Shown here piece after piece: positions 1 to 6,949 of a DNA stretch of 28,600 bases. Made by a program: the position numbers and the translations under genes. The DNA lies in the NCBI GenBank assembly GCA_031398745.1, contig JANNNX010000026.1:1-28600 (forward strand). The letters run 5' to 3'. The notes beneath the pieces are model-generated. The model searched no databases. It was not told where the DNA came from and saw nothing but the letters and a program-made list of their open reading frames with translations. Within the stretch, counting starts at the first letter, position 1; each line of letters opens with the position of its first letter. The DNA is from JANNNX01 sp031398745 (GTDB lineage: Bacteria; Actinomycetota; Acidimicrobiia; Acidimicrobiales; CADCSY01).

Positions 1-79
1 GCGAATTGGACGACGCACGGAGTGGCGTCATTTCACCGGGCGGCGCACGGGCCCAATGGCGTACAGGGCACGGCGCTGG

Positions 80-85
80 TAGGCT
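80..85 (+). promoter_or_regulatory. Putative -10 box (TAGGCT) of the aminotransferase gene
   Basis: TAGGCT lies nine bases before the ATG at 95, and no Shine-Dalgarno sequence separates them. If the last T is at -7, transcription would start about three bases before the ATG, giving an almost leaderless mRNA. No convincing -35 box is visible. The rest of 1-94 shows no supported gene. Confidence 0.4.
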
Positions 86-94
86 CGCCGCGCC

Positions 95-1288
95 ATGCTC
101 CCCTTCTCTCGCCACGCGGGCGCTCTTGCCGAATCCGAGACGCTGGCGATCACCGCGCGCGCGAACCAGCTGCGCAAGGAGGGCATCGACGTCGCTCCCT
201 TCGCCGTGGGCGAGCCCGACTTCCCCACGCCGGCCCACATCGTGGAGGCGGCCAGTGCCGCCTGCTTCGACCCGGTGAACCATCGCTACTCGCCGACGCC
301 GGGCCTCCCCGAGCTGCGCCAGGCGGTGGTCGACAAGTCGGCCCGCGACTCGGGTCTGGCGCTGACCCCGAGCCAGGTGCTGGTCACCAACGGCGGGAAG
401 CACGCGGTGGCCACCGCCTTCGAGGTGCTCTGCGATCCGGGCGACGAGGTCCTCCTCCCGGCGCCGTACTGGACCACCTACCCCGAGGCCATCCAGCTCG
501 CCGGGGGGGTGCCGGTGGTGTTGCCCACCACCGTGGCCGACGGCTTCCGGGTCGGCATCGACCAGCTCGAGGCCGCCCTCACCCCCCGCACCAAGGTCCT
601 GGTGTTCGTGTCGCCGTCGAACCCCACGGGGGCGGTCTATCCCCCGGCCGAGGTCGAGGCCATCGGTCGGTGGGCGCTGGCCAAGGGACTCTGGGTCGTG
701 ACCGACGAGATCTACGAGCACCTGACCTACGGCGATGCCGTTCACGCCTCGATGCCGGTGCTGGTGCCCGAGCTGGCCGAGCGCTGCCTCGTCCTCAACG
801 GCGTGGCCAAGACCTACGCCATGACCGGCTGGCGGGTGGGGTGGCTGGCCGGCCCGGCTGACGTGGTGACGGCCGCCACCAACCTGCAGTCGCACACCAC
901 CTCGAACGTGTCCAACGTCGCCCAGCGCGCCGCGGTGGCGGCGCTGGAAGGCGGACTCGACGACGTCGTGCGCTTCCGGGAGGCGTTCGACCGTCGTCGC
1001 CGGGTGATGCACGCCGGGCTGGCGGCGATCGACGGCGTCACCTGCCTCGAGCCCGAAGGTGCCTTCTACGCCTTCCCGAGCTTCGAGGGCGTGCTCGGTC
1101 GCCGCATCCGGGGCCGCACCCCTACGACCACCCTCGATCTGTGCGATCTCCTGCTCGACGAGGCCAAGGTGGCGATGGTGCCGGGCGAGGCGTTCGGCGC
1201 CCCCGGTTACGCCCGCCTGAGCTTCGCCCTGGCCGACGACCAGGCGGCCGAGGGAGTCCGGCGGGTCGCGGCCCTGCTGGAGGAGTAG
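95..1288 (+). CDS. Pyridoxal-phosphate aminotransferase, aspartate aminotransferase class Ib type
   Basis: A 397-residue fold-type I aminotransferase that probably moves the amino group between aspartate (or a related amino acid) and 2-oxoglutarate in the cytoplasm. The class signatures are present in order: YSPTPGLPELR near residue 65, SNPTG with Asn176, DEIY with Asp204 and Tyr207 for the cofactor ring, the Schiff-base lysine Lys239 in GVAKTYAMTGWRVGW, and the carboxylate-binding Arg374 in YARLSFA. The length is normal for the family. The ATG at 95 is chosen because the family homology begins soon after it and a TANNNT box lies just upstream; there is no Shine-Dalgarno sequence. The exact substrate cannot be settled from sequence, since aromatic and N-succinyl-diaminopimelate aminotransferases share these motifs. 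The gene stands alone, followed by mscL after 89 bases. Confidence 0.9.
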   Translation: MLPFSRHAGALAESETLAITARANQLRKEGIDVAPFAVGEPDFPTPAHIVEAASAACFDPVNHRYSPTPGLPELRQAVVDKSARDSGLALTPSQVLVTNGGKHAVATAFEVLCDPGDEVLLPAPYWTTYPEAIQLAGGVPVVLPTTVADGFRVGIDQLEAALTPRTKVLVFVSPSNPTGAVYPPAEVEAIGRWALAKGLWVVTDEIYEHLTYGDAVHASMPVLVPELAERCLVLNGVAKTYAMTGWRVGWLAGPADVVTAATNLQSHTTSNVSNVAQRAAVAALEGGLDDVVRFREAFDRRRRVMHAGLAAIDGVTCLEPEGAFYAFPSFEGVLGRRIRGRTPTTTLDLCDLLLDEAKVAMVPGEAFGAPGYARLSFALADDQAAEGVRRVAALLEE

Positions 1289-1329
1289 CGGACCCACCTC
1301 GGCCCGGCGACAGCGAGCACCCCGGTCCC

Positions 1330-1335
1330 TAGTGT
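1330..1335 (+). promoter_or_regulatory. Putative -10 box (TAGTGT) of mscL
   Basis: TAGTGT lies 42 bases before the mscL ATG, which would leave a leader of about 36 bases carrying the purine-rich ribosome-binding site GAGGGAGGGG. The -35 region is not recognisable. Confidence 0.35.
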
Positions 1336-1377
1336 GACCCTGCCCGGGGCGACCGCTACCGGGTCGAGGGAGGGGCG

Positions 1378-1761
1378 ATGAACGATCTGGTCAAGGACTT
1401 CAAGGCCTTCATCACGCGGGGCAACGTCATCGATCTGGCGGTCGCGGTGGTGATCGGCGCCGCCTTCCTGTCGGTGGTGAACAGCCTGGTGAACGACGTC
1501 GTCCTGCAGATCGTCGCGGCCATCGGTGGGCAGCGCGACTTCTCCAGCCTCACCATCGAGCTGGGCGACGGCCGCATTTACTACGGCTCGTTCCTCACTG
1601 CCCTGATCAACTTCGTCGTCATCGCAGCGGTGGTGTTCTTGCTGGTCCGCCTGGTGGTCCGGCTCCAGAACCTGCGGGGATCGACCGGGGTGGAGGAGGC
1701 GGTGAACGAGGAAGTGCAGCTCCTCACCCAGATCCGAGACGAGCTGCGGGCTCGCCCCTGA
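1378..1761 (+). CDS. mscL: Large-conductance mechanosensitive channel MscL
   Basis: A 127-residue inner-membrane channel that opens under membrane tension to release solutes during osmotic downshock. The N-terminal MNDLVKDFKAFITRGNVIDLAVAVVIGAAF is the amphipathic helix and the start of TM1 typical of MscL. TM1 runs to about residue 45, a short periplasmic loop carries GDGRIYYGSFLTALINF, TM2 covers about 70-95, and a charged cytoplasmic helix with Glu-Glu and Arg residues ends the protein. The size is that of normal MscL. The ATG is preceded by a strong Shine-Dalgarno sequence (GAGGGAGGGGCG). A perfect 16-base palindrome follows directly after the stop codon. Confidence 0.95.
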   Translation: MNDLVKDFKAFITRGNVIDLAVAVVIGAAFLSVVNSLVNDVVLQIVAAIGGQRDFSSLTIELGDGRIYYGSFLTALINFVVIAAVVFLLVRLVVRLQNLRGSTGVEEAVNEEVQLLTQIRDELRARP

Positions 1762-1777
1762 CGCCGACCGGTCGGCG
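1762..1777. repeat. Perfect 16-bp palindrome between mscL and the next gene
   Basis: CGCCGACC followed at once by GGTCGGCG is a perfect 8+8 palindrome right after the mscL stop. It has no spacer and no T-run, so it suits a dimeric regulator's operator at least as well as a terminator. Downstream, GCTCACAG occurs twice (near 1777 and 1811), and CTCAC-AG-GTGAG (1812-1823) forms a second small inverted repeat before the start at 1839. What binds here is unknown. Confidence 0.4.
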
Positions 1778-1838
1778 GCTCACAGTTCCCTGACACCCCG
1801 CCGATCGCCAGCTCACAGGTGAGGCCGACCATGGCCCC

Positions 1839-2975
1839 ATGGCCAACTCGACCTCCCGCTCACCCCTCCTCCTCGTCGCCGCGGTGGCCTCGGCCGGTGC
1901 CGGCCTGGTGCACGCCGCGGCTGCCGGTGGACACGGGGCCGACCGCAGCCTGGTGTGGCTCTTCGCCCTGACCGCGGTCGTCCAGCTCGCGTGGGCCGCC
2001 GCGGTCGTCGTGCGACCGACACGGCGGAGCCTGGTTGCGGGCGTCGTTCTCGGAGTGGGGGCGATGGGCGCCTGGCTCCTGTCGGGCACCATCGGGATCG
2101 CGCCGGTGGGCGCCCTCGCCGTACCCGAGCCGATCGGGGCCCAGGACGCTCTAGCCGCGGCCCTCGCCCTGATATCGGCCGTGGCCGCGGGCGCCGCGGT
2201 CCTGGTCCTCGGCGCCGGTCGGACAGGGGCCCTCCCGACGCCGCTGGCCGGTGTCGCGAGCCTGGTGGTGGTGGCCTTGGCGGTCGGTGGGATGGTCGCG
2301 CCCCACGCCCACGGCGATGCTCATGCCACCGGCGACCACCAGACCTCCGGAGATGGCCACGCCTCCGGAGATGGCCACGGCGATGGGGAGGCTCACCCCG
2401 ACGCCGATCCGGTGTTCCGCGGGGTCGACGTCTCGGGCATCCCCGACGACCAGCTCGCGGATGCCAAGTCGTTGGTCGAGGAGACCCGGGCCGTGGTGTC
2501 GGCGTCGTTCAGCGATGTCGCCTCGGTCGAGGCCGCCGGCTACCGGTCGATCGGTGACGGTCGCCGGGCCACCGGCGTGTCCTACGAGCACTTCGTGAAC
2601 TCGACCTACCTGGTCGACGGGCACGAGCTCGACCCCGAGCACGTCGAGTCGCTCGTGTTCGAGGTCGAGGATGGCCACAAGCGCCTGGTGACCGCCATGT
2701 ACGTGCTCGGCTGGGGTTCGACCATGGACGACGTGCCCGAGGTGGCCGAGGGCCTCACGATCTGGCACGACCACCAGAACCTGTGCTGGGACGAATCGAC
2801 CCGTCAGCTGGCCGGCGTGCTGGTCGACGGCCGGTGCACTCCAGGCGGGACCCTCCGGCCGACCTCGCCGATGTTGCACGTGTGGCTGGACGAGCACCCG
2901 TGCGGGCCCTTCGCGGGCGTCGAAGGCCACGGCCGCGACGAGCAGGTCGAGTGCCCCTCGAGCCACGCGCACTGA
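1839..2975 (+). CDS. Membrane protein with His-rich linker and unrecognised C-terminal domain
   Basis: I do not recognise a named family. The 378-residue product starts with about five hydrophobic segments (roughly residues 8-28, 38-58, 64-84, 104-126 and 134-153). A linker at 156-186 holds seven histidines among Asp, Gly and Ser. A soluble domain from about 191 to 378 follows. The soluble part is rich in His and Cys: WHDHQNLCW (His310, His312, Cys316), Cys333, MLHVWLDEHPCGPF (His347, His353, Cys355), Cys372 and a terminal HAH. This suggests metal binding outside the membrane, perhaps with disulfides, but that is inference. The start at 1839 gives the hydrophobic N-terminus; an earlier ATG at 1831 is out of frame. 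The gene stands alone between mscL and convergent sodC. Confidence 0.7.
   Translation: MANSTSRSPLLLVAAVASAGAGLVHAAAAGGHGADRSLVWLFALTAVVQLAWAAAVVVRPTRRSLVAGVVLGVGAMGAWLLSGTIGIAPVGALAVPEPIGAQDALAAALALISAVAAGAAVLVLGAGRTGALPTPLAGVASLVVVALAVGGMVAPHAHGDAHATGDHQTSGDGHASGDGHGDGEAHPDADPVFRGVDVSGIPDDQLADAKSLVEETRAVVSASFSDVASVEAAGYRSIGDGRRATGVSYEHFVNSTYLVDGHELDPEHVESLVFEVEDGHKRLVTAMYVLGWGSTMDDVPEVAEGLTIWHDHQNLCWDESTRQLAGVLVDGRCTPGGTLRPTSPMLHVWLDEHPCGPFAGVEGHGRDEQVECPSSHAH
2344..2379 (+). repeat. Perfect tandem duplication of 18 bp in the His-rich linker
   Basis: The 18-base unit beginning CCTCCGGAGATGG at 2344 is repeated exactly at 2362. Each copy encodes SGDGHA-type residues, so the duplication adds a histidine. 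This is consistent with growth of the linker by slippage. Confidence 0.85.
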
Positions 2976-3040
2976 GCGCGGGCGGAGTGGAGGGGGTCAC
3001 CGCCGGGCTACGGGCCACCGCGACCATTCGGCCACCGAAC

Positions 3041-3060
3041 CGCCGGCCACCACCCCGGCG
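3041..3060. terminator. Weak hairpin between convergent genes
   Basis: CGCCGG and CCGGCG flank an 8-base spacer in the 172-base gap between the His-rich membrane protein gene and sodC, which converge. There is no T-run. I see nothing else of note in this gap. Confidence 0.25.
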
Positions 3061-3147
3061 ACCAAGCCGGCCAGCCCGCCAACGCCGAGGTGCCGGAGCA
3101 CCCGAGCGGTGACGGAGCTGGCGACGGCCTGCTCGGTGCCGACCGAA

Positions 3148-3768
3148 TCAGCGGGCGTCGATGACACCGCAGCCGATGCGGTCACCGGCGTTGCCGGTGT
3201 TCTGGGTCTTGGTCGTGGCATCCGCCGAGTTGGGCGTGTACTGGTCGGCGGCCGCGCCGGTCGGGACGTTGCCGTAGTTGTCGGGCTGGGCGTGGAAGAT
3301 CACGACCTTGCCGTCCAGGTCGGCCAGGCGCACCCGGTCGATGCTGAAGCGGGCTTCGGCGGTGCCGTCGGGGTTGACGTAGACGGTGGCCAGATCACCG
3401 ACATGGGCCCCGTGGCTCTGCGTGCCGTCCTTCCAGTGCCCGTCGGCCGACACGAACCAGGTGCTGGCGGCCAGGGCCGGATCGGCCACGCACCCCTGGC
3501 CGTTGGCCGGGTTGTCGTTGGCGTGGATGTGGAAGCCATGGAAGGCGTCGACCGCCGCGCCCGCCGGCATGCCCGTCAACGTCACCCGCACCTCGGTATG
3601 GCCCCCGACGCTCTTGAAGCTGACCTTGCCCATCTCGGTGTCGTCGGCCGCCACCAGGGTCGCCCGGGCCCGATGGTCGCGGGCCGAAGCCAGGGTGGCG
3701 AAGGCCACCGCGACCCCGCCGACGAGCCCTACCACGCCGATGGCCGCCCAGATCTTGCGTCGTCTCAT
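3148..3768 (-). CDS. sodC: Cu/Zn superoxide dismutase, exported
   Basis: A 206-residue enzyme that converts superoxide to hydrogen peroxide and oxygen outside the cytoplasmic membrane. An N-terminal RRRK is followed by a hydrophobic stretch (about 8-26) and an ASA motif, so it is a Sec signal peptide or membrane anchor. Copper ligands are His80 and His82 (HGFHIHAND), His111 and His159. Zinc ligands are His111, His119, His122 and Asp125. The disulfide pair is Cys93 and Cys200, and Arg197 precedes the last Cys in GNAGDRIGCGVI. The spacing between the second and third zinc His is only three residues, so the zinc loop is about six residues shorter than in the bovine enzyme. The ATG at 3768 is chosen for its GAGGGAGGG ribosome-binding site and signal sequence. 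The reading frame stays open further upstream to 3978, but without family features. Confidence 0.92.
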   Translation of the reverse strand: MRRRKIWAAIGVVGLVGGVAVAFATLASARDHRARATLVAADDTEMGKVSFKSVGGHTEVRVTLTGMPAGAAVDAFHGFHIHANDNPANGQGCVADPALAASTWFVSADGHWKDGTQSHGAHVGDLATVYVNPDGTAEARFSIDRVRLADLDGKVVIFHAQPDNYGNVPTGAAADQYTPNSADATTKTQNTGNAGDRIGCGVIDAR

Positions 3769-3897
3769 GTCGATCCCTCCCTCGTTGCCCGCGCGCTCTC
3801 GCGCCGGCGTCACCCCGTCTGTCGCGTCGAGTGGCCCGATCGGTTCGGTGGTGAGCGGCCGGCCGACACGGCCGTGGTGTGGGGCGGGACCGCGGCC

Positions 3898-3903
3898 TAG
3901 CGT
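3898..3903 (+). promoter_or_regulatory. Putative -10 box (TAGCGT) for the gene at 3947
   Basis: TAGCGT lies 43 bases before the GTG start, giving a leader of about 37 bases that contains the Shine-Dalgarno AGGAGGGAGG. The 178-base divergent region (3769-3946) must also hold the sodC promoter, which I cannot place. Confidence 0.35.
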
Positions 3904-3946
3904 CGTGCCTCGTCCCGCGCCGGTGCGGGGCCAGGAGGGAGGACCC

Positions 3947-4543
3947 GTGTTCGTGCAGGTCTGGGAGGGACACACCACCGACCCCGTGGCGCTGAAGGCC
4001 CAACTCGACCGGTGGGTGGCCGAGCTGGCGCCCGGGGCGGTGGGCTACGAGGGCTCCACCTCGGGGGTGGCCGACGACGGCACATTCATCTCGATGGCCC
4101 GCTTCGCCTCCGAGGAAGCCGCCCGGGCCAACAGCGACCGCCCCGAACAGGGCGACTGGTGGTCGGCGACGGCCGTGCTGTTCGACAGCCCGGTCACGTT
4201 CCACGCGTGCCGCCGGGTCGACATCGGCATGGTCGGATCGGACGAGGCCCGCTTCGTCCAGATCATCCAGGGAACGGTGCGCGACCCGGACCGCTGGATC
4301 GAGTTGGCCGAGAGCGCCCTCGGCGACCTGCGCCGGCTGCGGCCCGAGCTGCTGGGCTGGTACGCGGCGTGGGACGGGAATCTGGTCACCGAGGCCGCCT
4401 ACTTCACCGACGCCGAGGCGGCCCACGCCGGCGAGCAGCGACCCCTGCCCGAAGAGCTGCGAGCCCGGTTCGAGGAGCACTCCGCCCTGCTGGAGTCACC
4501 CCGCTATCTCGACCTCCACGACCCCTGGCTGGTGTCGGCCTGA
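3947..4543 (+). CDS. Uncharacterised two-domain protein, possibly ferredoxin-like (ABM-type) fold
   Basis: A 198-residue soluble protein without signal peptide or membrane segment. It appears to contain two similar halves. Each begins with a short beta strand (FVQVWEGHTTDP near residue 2 and FVQIIQGTVRDP near residue 104), then a helix ending in W.AEL or W.EL, a strand with GYEGST or GWYAAW, and a segment ARFASEEAARAN or AAYFTDAEAAHA. That is the usual layout of antibiotic-biosynthesis-monooxygenase-like dimeric alpha/beta barrel proteins, so I infer a tandem pair of such domains. No catalytic role can be assigned. The GTG at 3947 is supported by a strong ribosome-binding site (AGGAGGGAGGACCC). 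The gene is divergent from sodC and is followed by the sigma factor operon after 73 bases. Confidence 0.75.
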   Translation: MFVQVWEGHTTDPVALKAQLDRWVAELAPGAVGYEGSTSGVADDGTFISMARFASEEAARANSDRPEQGDWWSATAVLFDSPVTFHACRRVDIGMVGSDEARFVQIIQGTVRDPDRWIELAESALGDLRRLRPELLGWYAAWDGNLVTEAAYFTDAEAAHAGEQRPLPEELRARFEEHSALLESPRYLDLHDPWLVSA

Positions 4544-4580
4544 CCTTGTCCCGGGGGCCCGCGTCGGGCCGGGGAGGCCG

Positions 4581-4609
4581 TGAACCGTTCGAGGCCCCTG
4601 GCGCGACAG
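4581..4609 (+). promoter_or_regulatory. Possible ECF-type promoter of the sigma factor operon
   Basis: TGAACC (4581-4586) and CGACAG (4604-4609) are 17 bases apart and end seven bases before the GTG at 4617. ECF sigma factors often recognise a GAAC-type -35 and a CG-type -10 box and commonly transcribe their own gene, so autoregulation is plausible. This single match is weak evidence. Confidence 0.3.
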
Positions 4610-4616
4610 TGAAGGT

Positions 4617-5141
4617 GTGACCGAGGTGGGGGACGTCGAGCTGCTGGCCCTGGTGGCCGGCGGCGACCGGGCGGCCCTGCGGTCCCTCTACGAGCGCCAC
4701 GCCCCCTGGCTGGTGGCCCGCCTCGGGCGCCGCTGCGCCGACCGCCAGGTCGTGGCCGAGGTGGCCCAGGACACGTTCGTCGCGGTATGGAGAGCCGCAC
4801 CCCGCTACGACGGCCGGGGCGAGGTCGCGGCGTGGATCTGGGGCATCGGGATCCGCCAGCTCATCGGCCAGCTCCGCAAGCACCACCCCGAACCGGTCCT
4901 GGTGGTCGAGGTCGAAGGGGCCGAGGTCTCGGCCGAGGAGCGGGTACTGGCCGGCGTCGAGCACGGCGCCCTGGCTGGTGCCCTCAACGGTTTGTCTCCC
5001 GAGCTGCGGGCCGTGGTCCAGGCCACCGTCCTCGACGGGCTGACCACCCGCGAGGCCTCCCGTCTGCTCGGTATCCCCCAGGGCACCGTCAAGACCCGCA
5101 TGGCCCGCGCCCGGGTCGAGCTGCGAGGAGCGTTGGCATGA
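4617..5141 (+). CDS. ECF-family RNA polymerase sigma factor
   Basis: A 174-residue sigma-70 family protein of the small extracytoplasmic-function type that directs RNA polymerase to a small regulon. The sigma-2 region covers about residues 10-75 (RSLYERHAPWLVARL, VAQDTFVAVWRAAPRYDGRGEVAAWIWGIGIRQLIGQLRK). The sigma-4 helix-turn-helix is at about 120-170 (LSPELRAVVQATVLDGLTTREASRLLGIPQGTVKTRMARARVEL). There is no sigma-3 domain. The GTG start is taken because the sigma-2 homology begins soon after it. The stop codon overlaps the next ATG (ATGA), so the zinc-finger protein is translated together with it. Its place as first gene of an operon with an ABC transporter suggests that it controls this operon. 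Confidence 0.9.
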   Translation: MTEVGDVELLALVAGGDRAALRSLYERHAPWLVARLGRRCADRQVVAEVAQDTFVAVWRAAPRYDGRGEVAAWIWGIGIRQLIGQLRKHHPEPVLVVEVEGAEVSAEERVLAGVEHGALAGALNGLSPELRAVVQATVLDGLTTREASRLLGIPQGTVKTRMARARVELRGALA

Positions 5142-6055
5142 GCACCCCCCGGTCGGACCCCACCCGCGGTTGGCACGCTCCACCCGAGCTGATCGAGCGC
5201 TACCTGACCCAGGCCGTCGACCCGGCCGGGGCGGCCTCGCTCGAGGCCCACCTGCTCGAGTGCGGCCGCTGCCGCCAGACGCTGGCCGACGCGGCGGCGA
5301 TGGCTCCTTCCGGCGCGGCCACCGCGGCGGCGTTCGATCCCCGGACCTGGGCGGGCATCATCGACGTGCTCGACCAGCCCCGGCGGGGCTACGTCGAGCG
5401 GGCCATGGCCGCCCTCGGCGTGCCCGGCCACGTGGCCCGATTGGTGGCGGCCACCCCGGCTCTGCGCTGGTCCTGGCTGGCGGCCATCGCCGCGGTGTTG
5501 GGTTTCGTGGTCCTGGTGGCCGAGACCACCAGCGGCGCCGGGCCCGAGGTGACCTTCTTGGTCTTGGCCCCGCTCGTGCCCCTGGCCGGTATCGCCGTGG
5601 CCTACGGACCGGGCGCCGATCCGCTGTCGGAGATCGCCGCCGCCGCCCCCTTCCCGGCCTTCCGCCTGTTCTGCCTGCGGGCCGCGGCCGTTCTGGTCAC
5701 CTCCCTGACGCTGCTGGCCCTGGCCGCGCCCTTCGTCGATGCCGGCATCCTGGCCGCGGCCTGGGTGCTGCCGGCCCTGGCCGTCGTGTCGGTGGCCATG
5801 GCCCTGGCCACGTGGCTTCCCGCGCCCAGCGCGGCGGCCGCCGCCGGCCTGACCTGGCTGGTCACGGTGGCCACGGTCACCGGGGCCACCCTTCGCATGA
5901 CGTCGGCCACCCGCCTCGACGCCGTGCTCGGCACCTTCGCCCCGCCGGGCCAGCTCGTCGCCGTCACCGTCCTGCTCGTCGCGCTGTTCGTTCTCGTCCG
6001 CCGGGCACCCGGCCTCGAGCTGGCTCCGTCCACCAACTTCTCGGAGGTGTCGTGA
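5138..6055 (+). CDS. Zinc-finger (zf-HC2-like) multi-span membrane protein, probable anti-sigma factor
   Basis: A 305-residue protein with an N-terminal cytoplasmic anti-sigma-like zinc motif, His38-x3-Cys42-x2-Cys45 (HLLECGRC), followed by about six hydrophobic helices from residue 108 onwards (for example WSWLAAIAAVLGFVVLVAE and LVAVTVLLVALFVLVRR). Classic ZAS anti-sigma factors have one helix, so this one resembles the polytopic version that accompanies ECF factors and ABC transporters in actinobacteria. By location it probably holds the upstream sigma factor at the membrane until a signal arrives. It may also take part in the transporter itself. The ATG at 5138 follows GAGGAG and overlaps the sigma factor stop by four bases. 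Its own stop shares one base with the ATG of the ATPase gene (TGATG). Confidence 0.8.
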   Translation: MSTPRSDPTRGWHAPPELIERYLTQAVDPAGAASLEAHLLECGRCRQTLADAAAMAPSGAATAAAFDPRTWAGIIDVLDQPRRGYVERAMAALGVPGHVARLVAATPALRWSWLAAIAAVLGFVVLVAETTSGAGPEVTFLVLAPLVPLAGIAVAYGPGADPLSEIAAAAPFPAFRLFCLRAAAVLVTSLTLLALAAPFVDAGILAAAWVLPALAVVSVAMALATWLPAPSAAAAAGLTWLVTVATVTGATLRMTSATRLDAVLGTFAPPGQLVAVTVLLVALFVLVRRAPGLELAPSTNFSEVS

Positions 6056-6948
6056 TGACCTCGATCGCCGTCTCGGTCGTCGGGCTGCGCAAGCGCTACG
6101 GGCGGACGGTCGCCCTCGATGGCGTCGATCTCGACCTGGGGCCGGGCGTCACCGGTCTGCTCGGCCCGAACGGAGCGGGCAAGACCACGTTCCTGCGCAC
6201 CGTGGCCACGGTGCTGGCCCCCGACGACGGCACCATCCGCCTCCTCGGCGAGGACCCGTCGACCGCGGCCGGCCGCCATGCCATCCGCACTCGGCTCGGC
6301 TACTGCCCCCAGGAGCCGGGGTTCTACCCGGGCTTCACCACCTTCGACTTCGTGGACTACGTGGCCATCCTCAAGGAGATGACCGACCGGCGGGCCCGCC
6401 ACGACGAGGTCCGGCGGGTGCTCGGACTGGTCGGGCTCGACGAGGTGTCGGGCAAGAAGATCCGCTCGCTCTCGGGGGGCATGCGCCGGCGGGTGGCCGT
6501 GGCCCAGTCCCTGCTCGGTTCGCCCGACCTGCTGGTGCTCGACGAGCCCACCGCCGGCCTCGACCCCGAGCAGCGCCTTCGCTTCCGAGAAATCCTCAGC
6601 CGGCGTGACCCGGGCCAGGCCGTGGTCCTCTCGACCCACCAAACCGAGGACGTCGCTGCCCTGTGCCAGCGGGTGGTGGTGCTACACGGGGCCAAGGTCC
6701 ACTTCGACGGGACCACGGCCGAACTCGCCGGCGTGGCCCATGACCGGGTGTGGCGGGCCGGAGGCCCGGACCCGACGGCCCGGGTGAGTTGGATCGACGC
6801 CACCGGGCAGTACCGCCACGTGGGCGACCCGCCGGCCGGGGCCGACCTGGTCGAGCCGACCATCGAGGACGGCTATCTGCTCCTGGTCGGCGCCGCCGCC
6901 CACGCCCCGGCTGTTCCCGAGACCGGCCCCGAGGCCGAGGTGGCCTGA
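6055..6948 (+). CDS. ABC transporter ATP-binding protein
   Basis: A 297-residue ATPase that would drive the permeases encoded next to it. Walker A is GPNGAGKTT with Lys43, the Q-loop Gln is Gln86 in YCPQEPGF, the signature is LSGGM at 139-143, Walker B is LLVLDEP with Asp163 and Glu164, and the H-loop His is His195 in STHQTED. The nucleotide-binding domain ends near residue 220. A C-terminal extension of about 70 residues (DRVWRAGG...VSWIDATGQYRHVGDPPAGADLVEPTIEDGYLLLVG) resembles the accessory tail of exporter-type ATPases of the CcmA/YadG class. The start is translationally coupled to the anti-sigma gene, with GGAGG just upstream. Export rather than import is likely, as no substrate-binding protein is encoded. 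The substrate is unknown. Confidence 0.93.
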   Translation: MTSIAVSVVGLRKRYGRTVALDGVDLDLGPGVTGLLGPNGAGKTTFLRTVATVLAPDDGTIRLLGEDPSTAAGRHAIRTRLGYCPQEPGFYPGFTTFDFVDYVAILKEMTDRRARHDEVRRVLGLVGLDEVSGKKIRSLSGGMRRRVAVAQSLLGSPDLLVLDEPTAGLDPEQRLRFREILSRRDPGQAVVLSTHQTEDVAALCQRVVVLHGAKVHFDGTTAELAGVAHDRVWRAGGPDPTARVSWIDATGQYRHVGDPPAGADLVEPTIEDGYLLLVGAAAHAPAVPETGPEAEVA

Positions 6949-6949
6949 C

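Noticed and set aside
1831..1838. ATG at 1831 as start of the His-rich membrane protein
   Set aside because: It is out of frame with the conserved reading frame. The ATG at 1839 is used.
3769..3978. N-terminal extension of sodC to 3978
   Set aside because: The extra residues precede the signal peptide, lack family similarity and run through the divergent promoter region. The ATG at 3768 has a strong ribosome-binding site.
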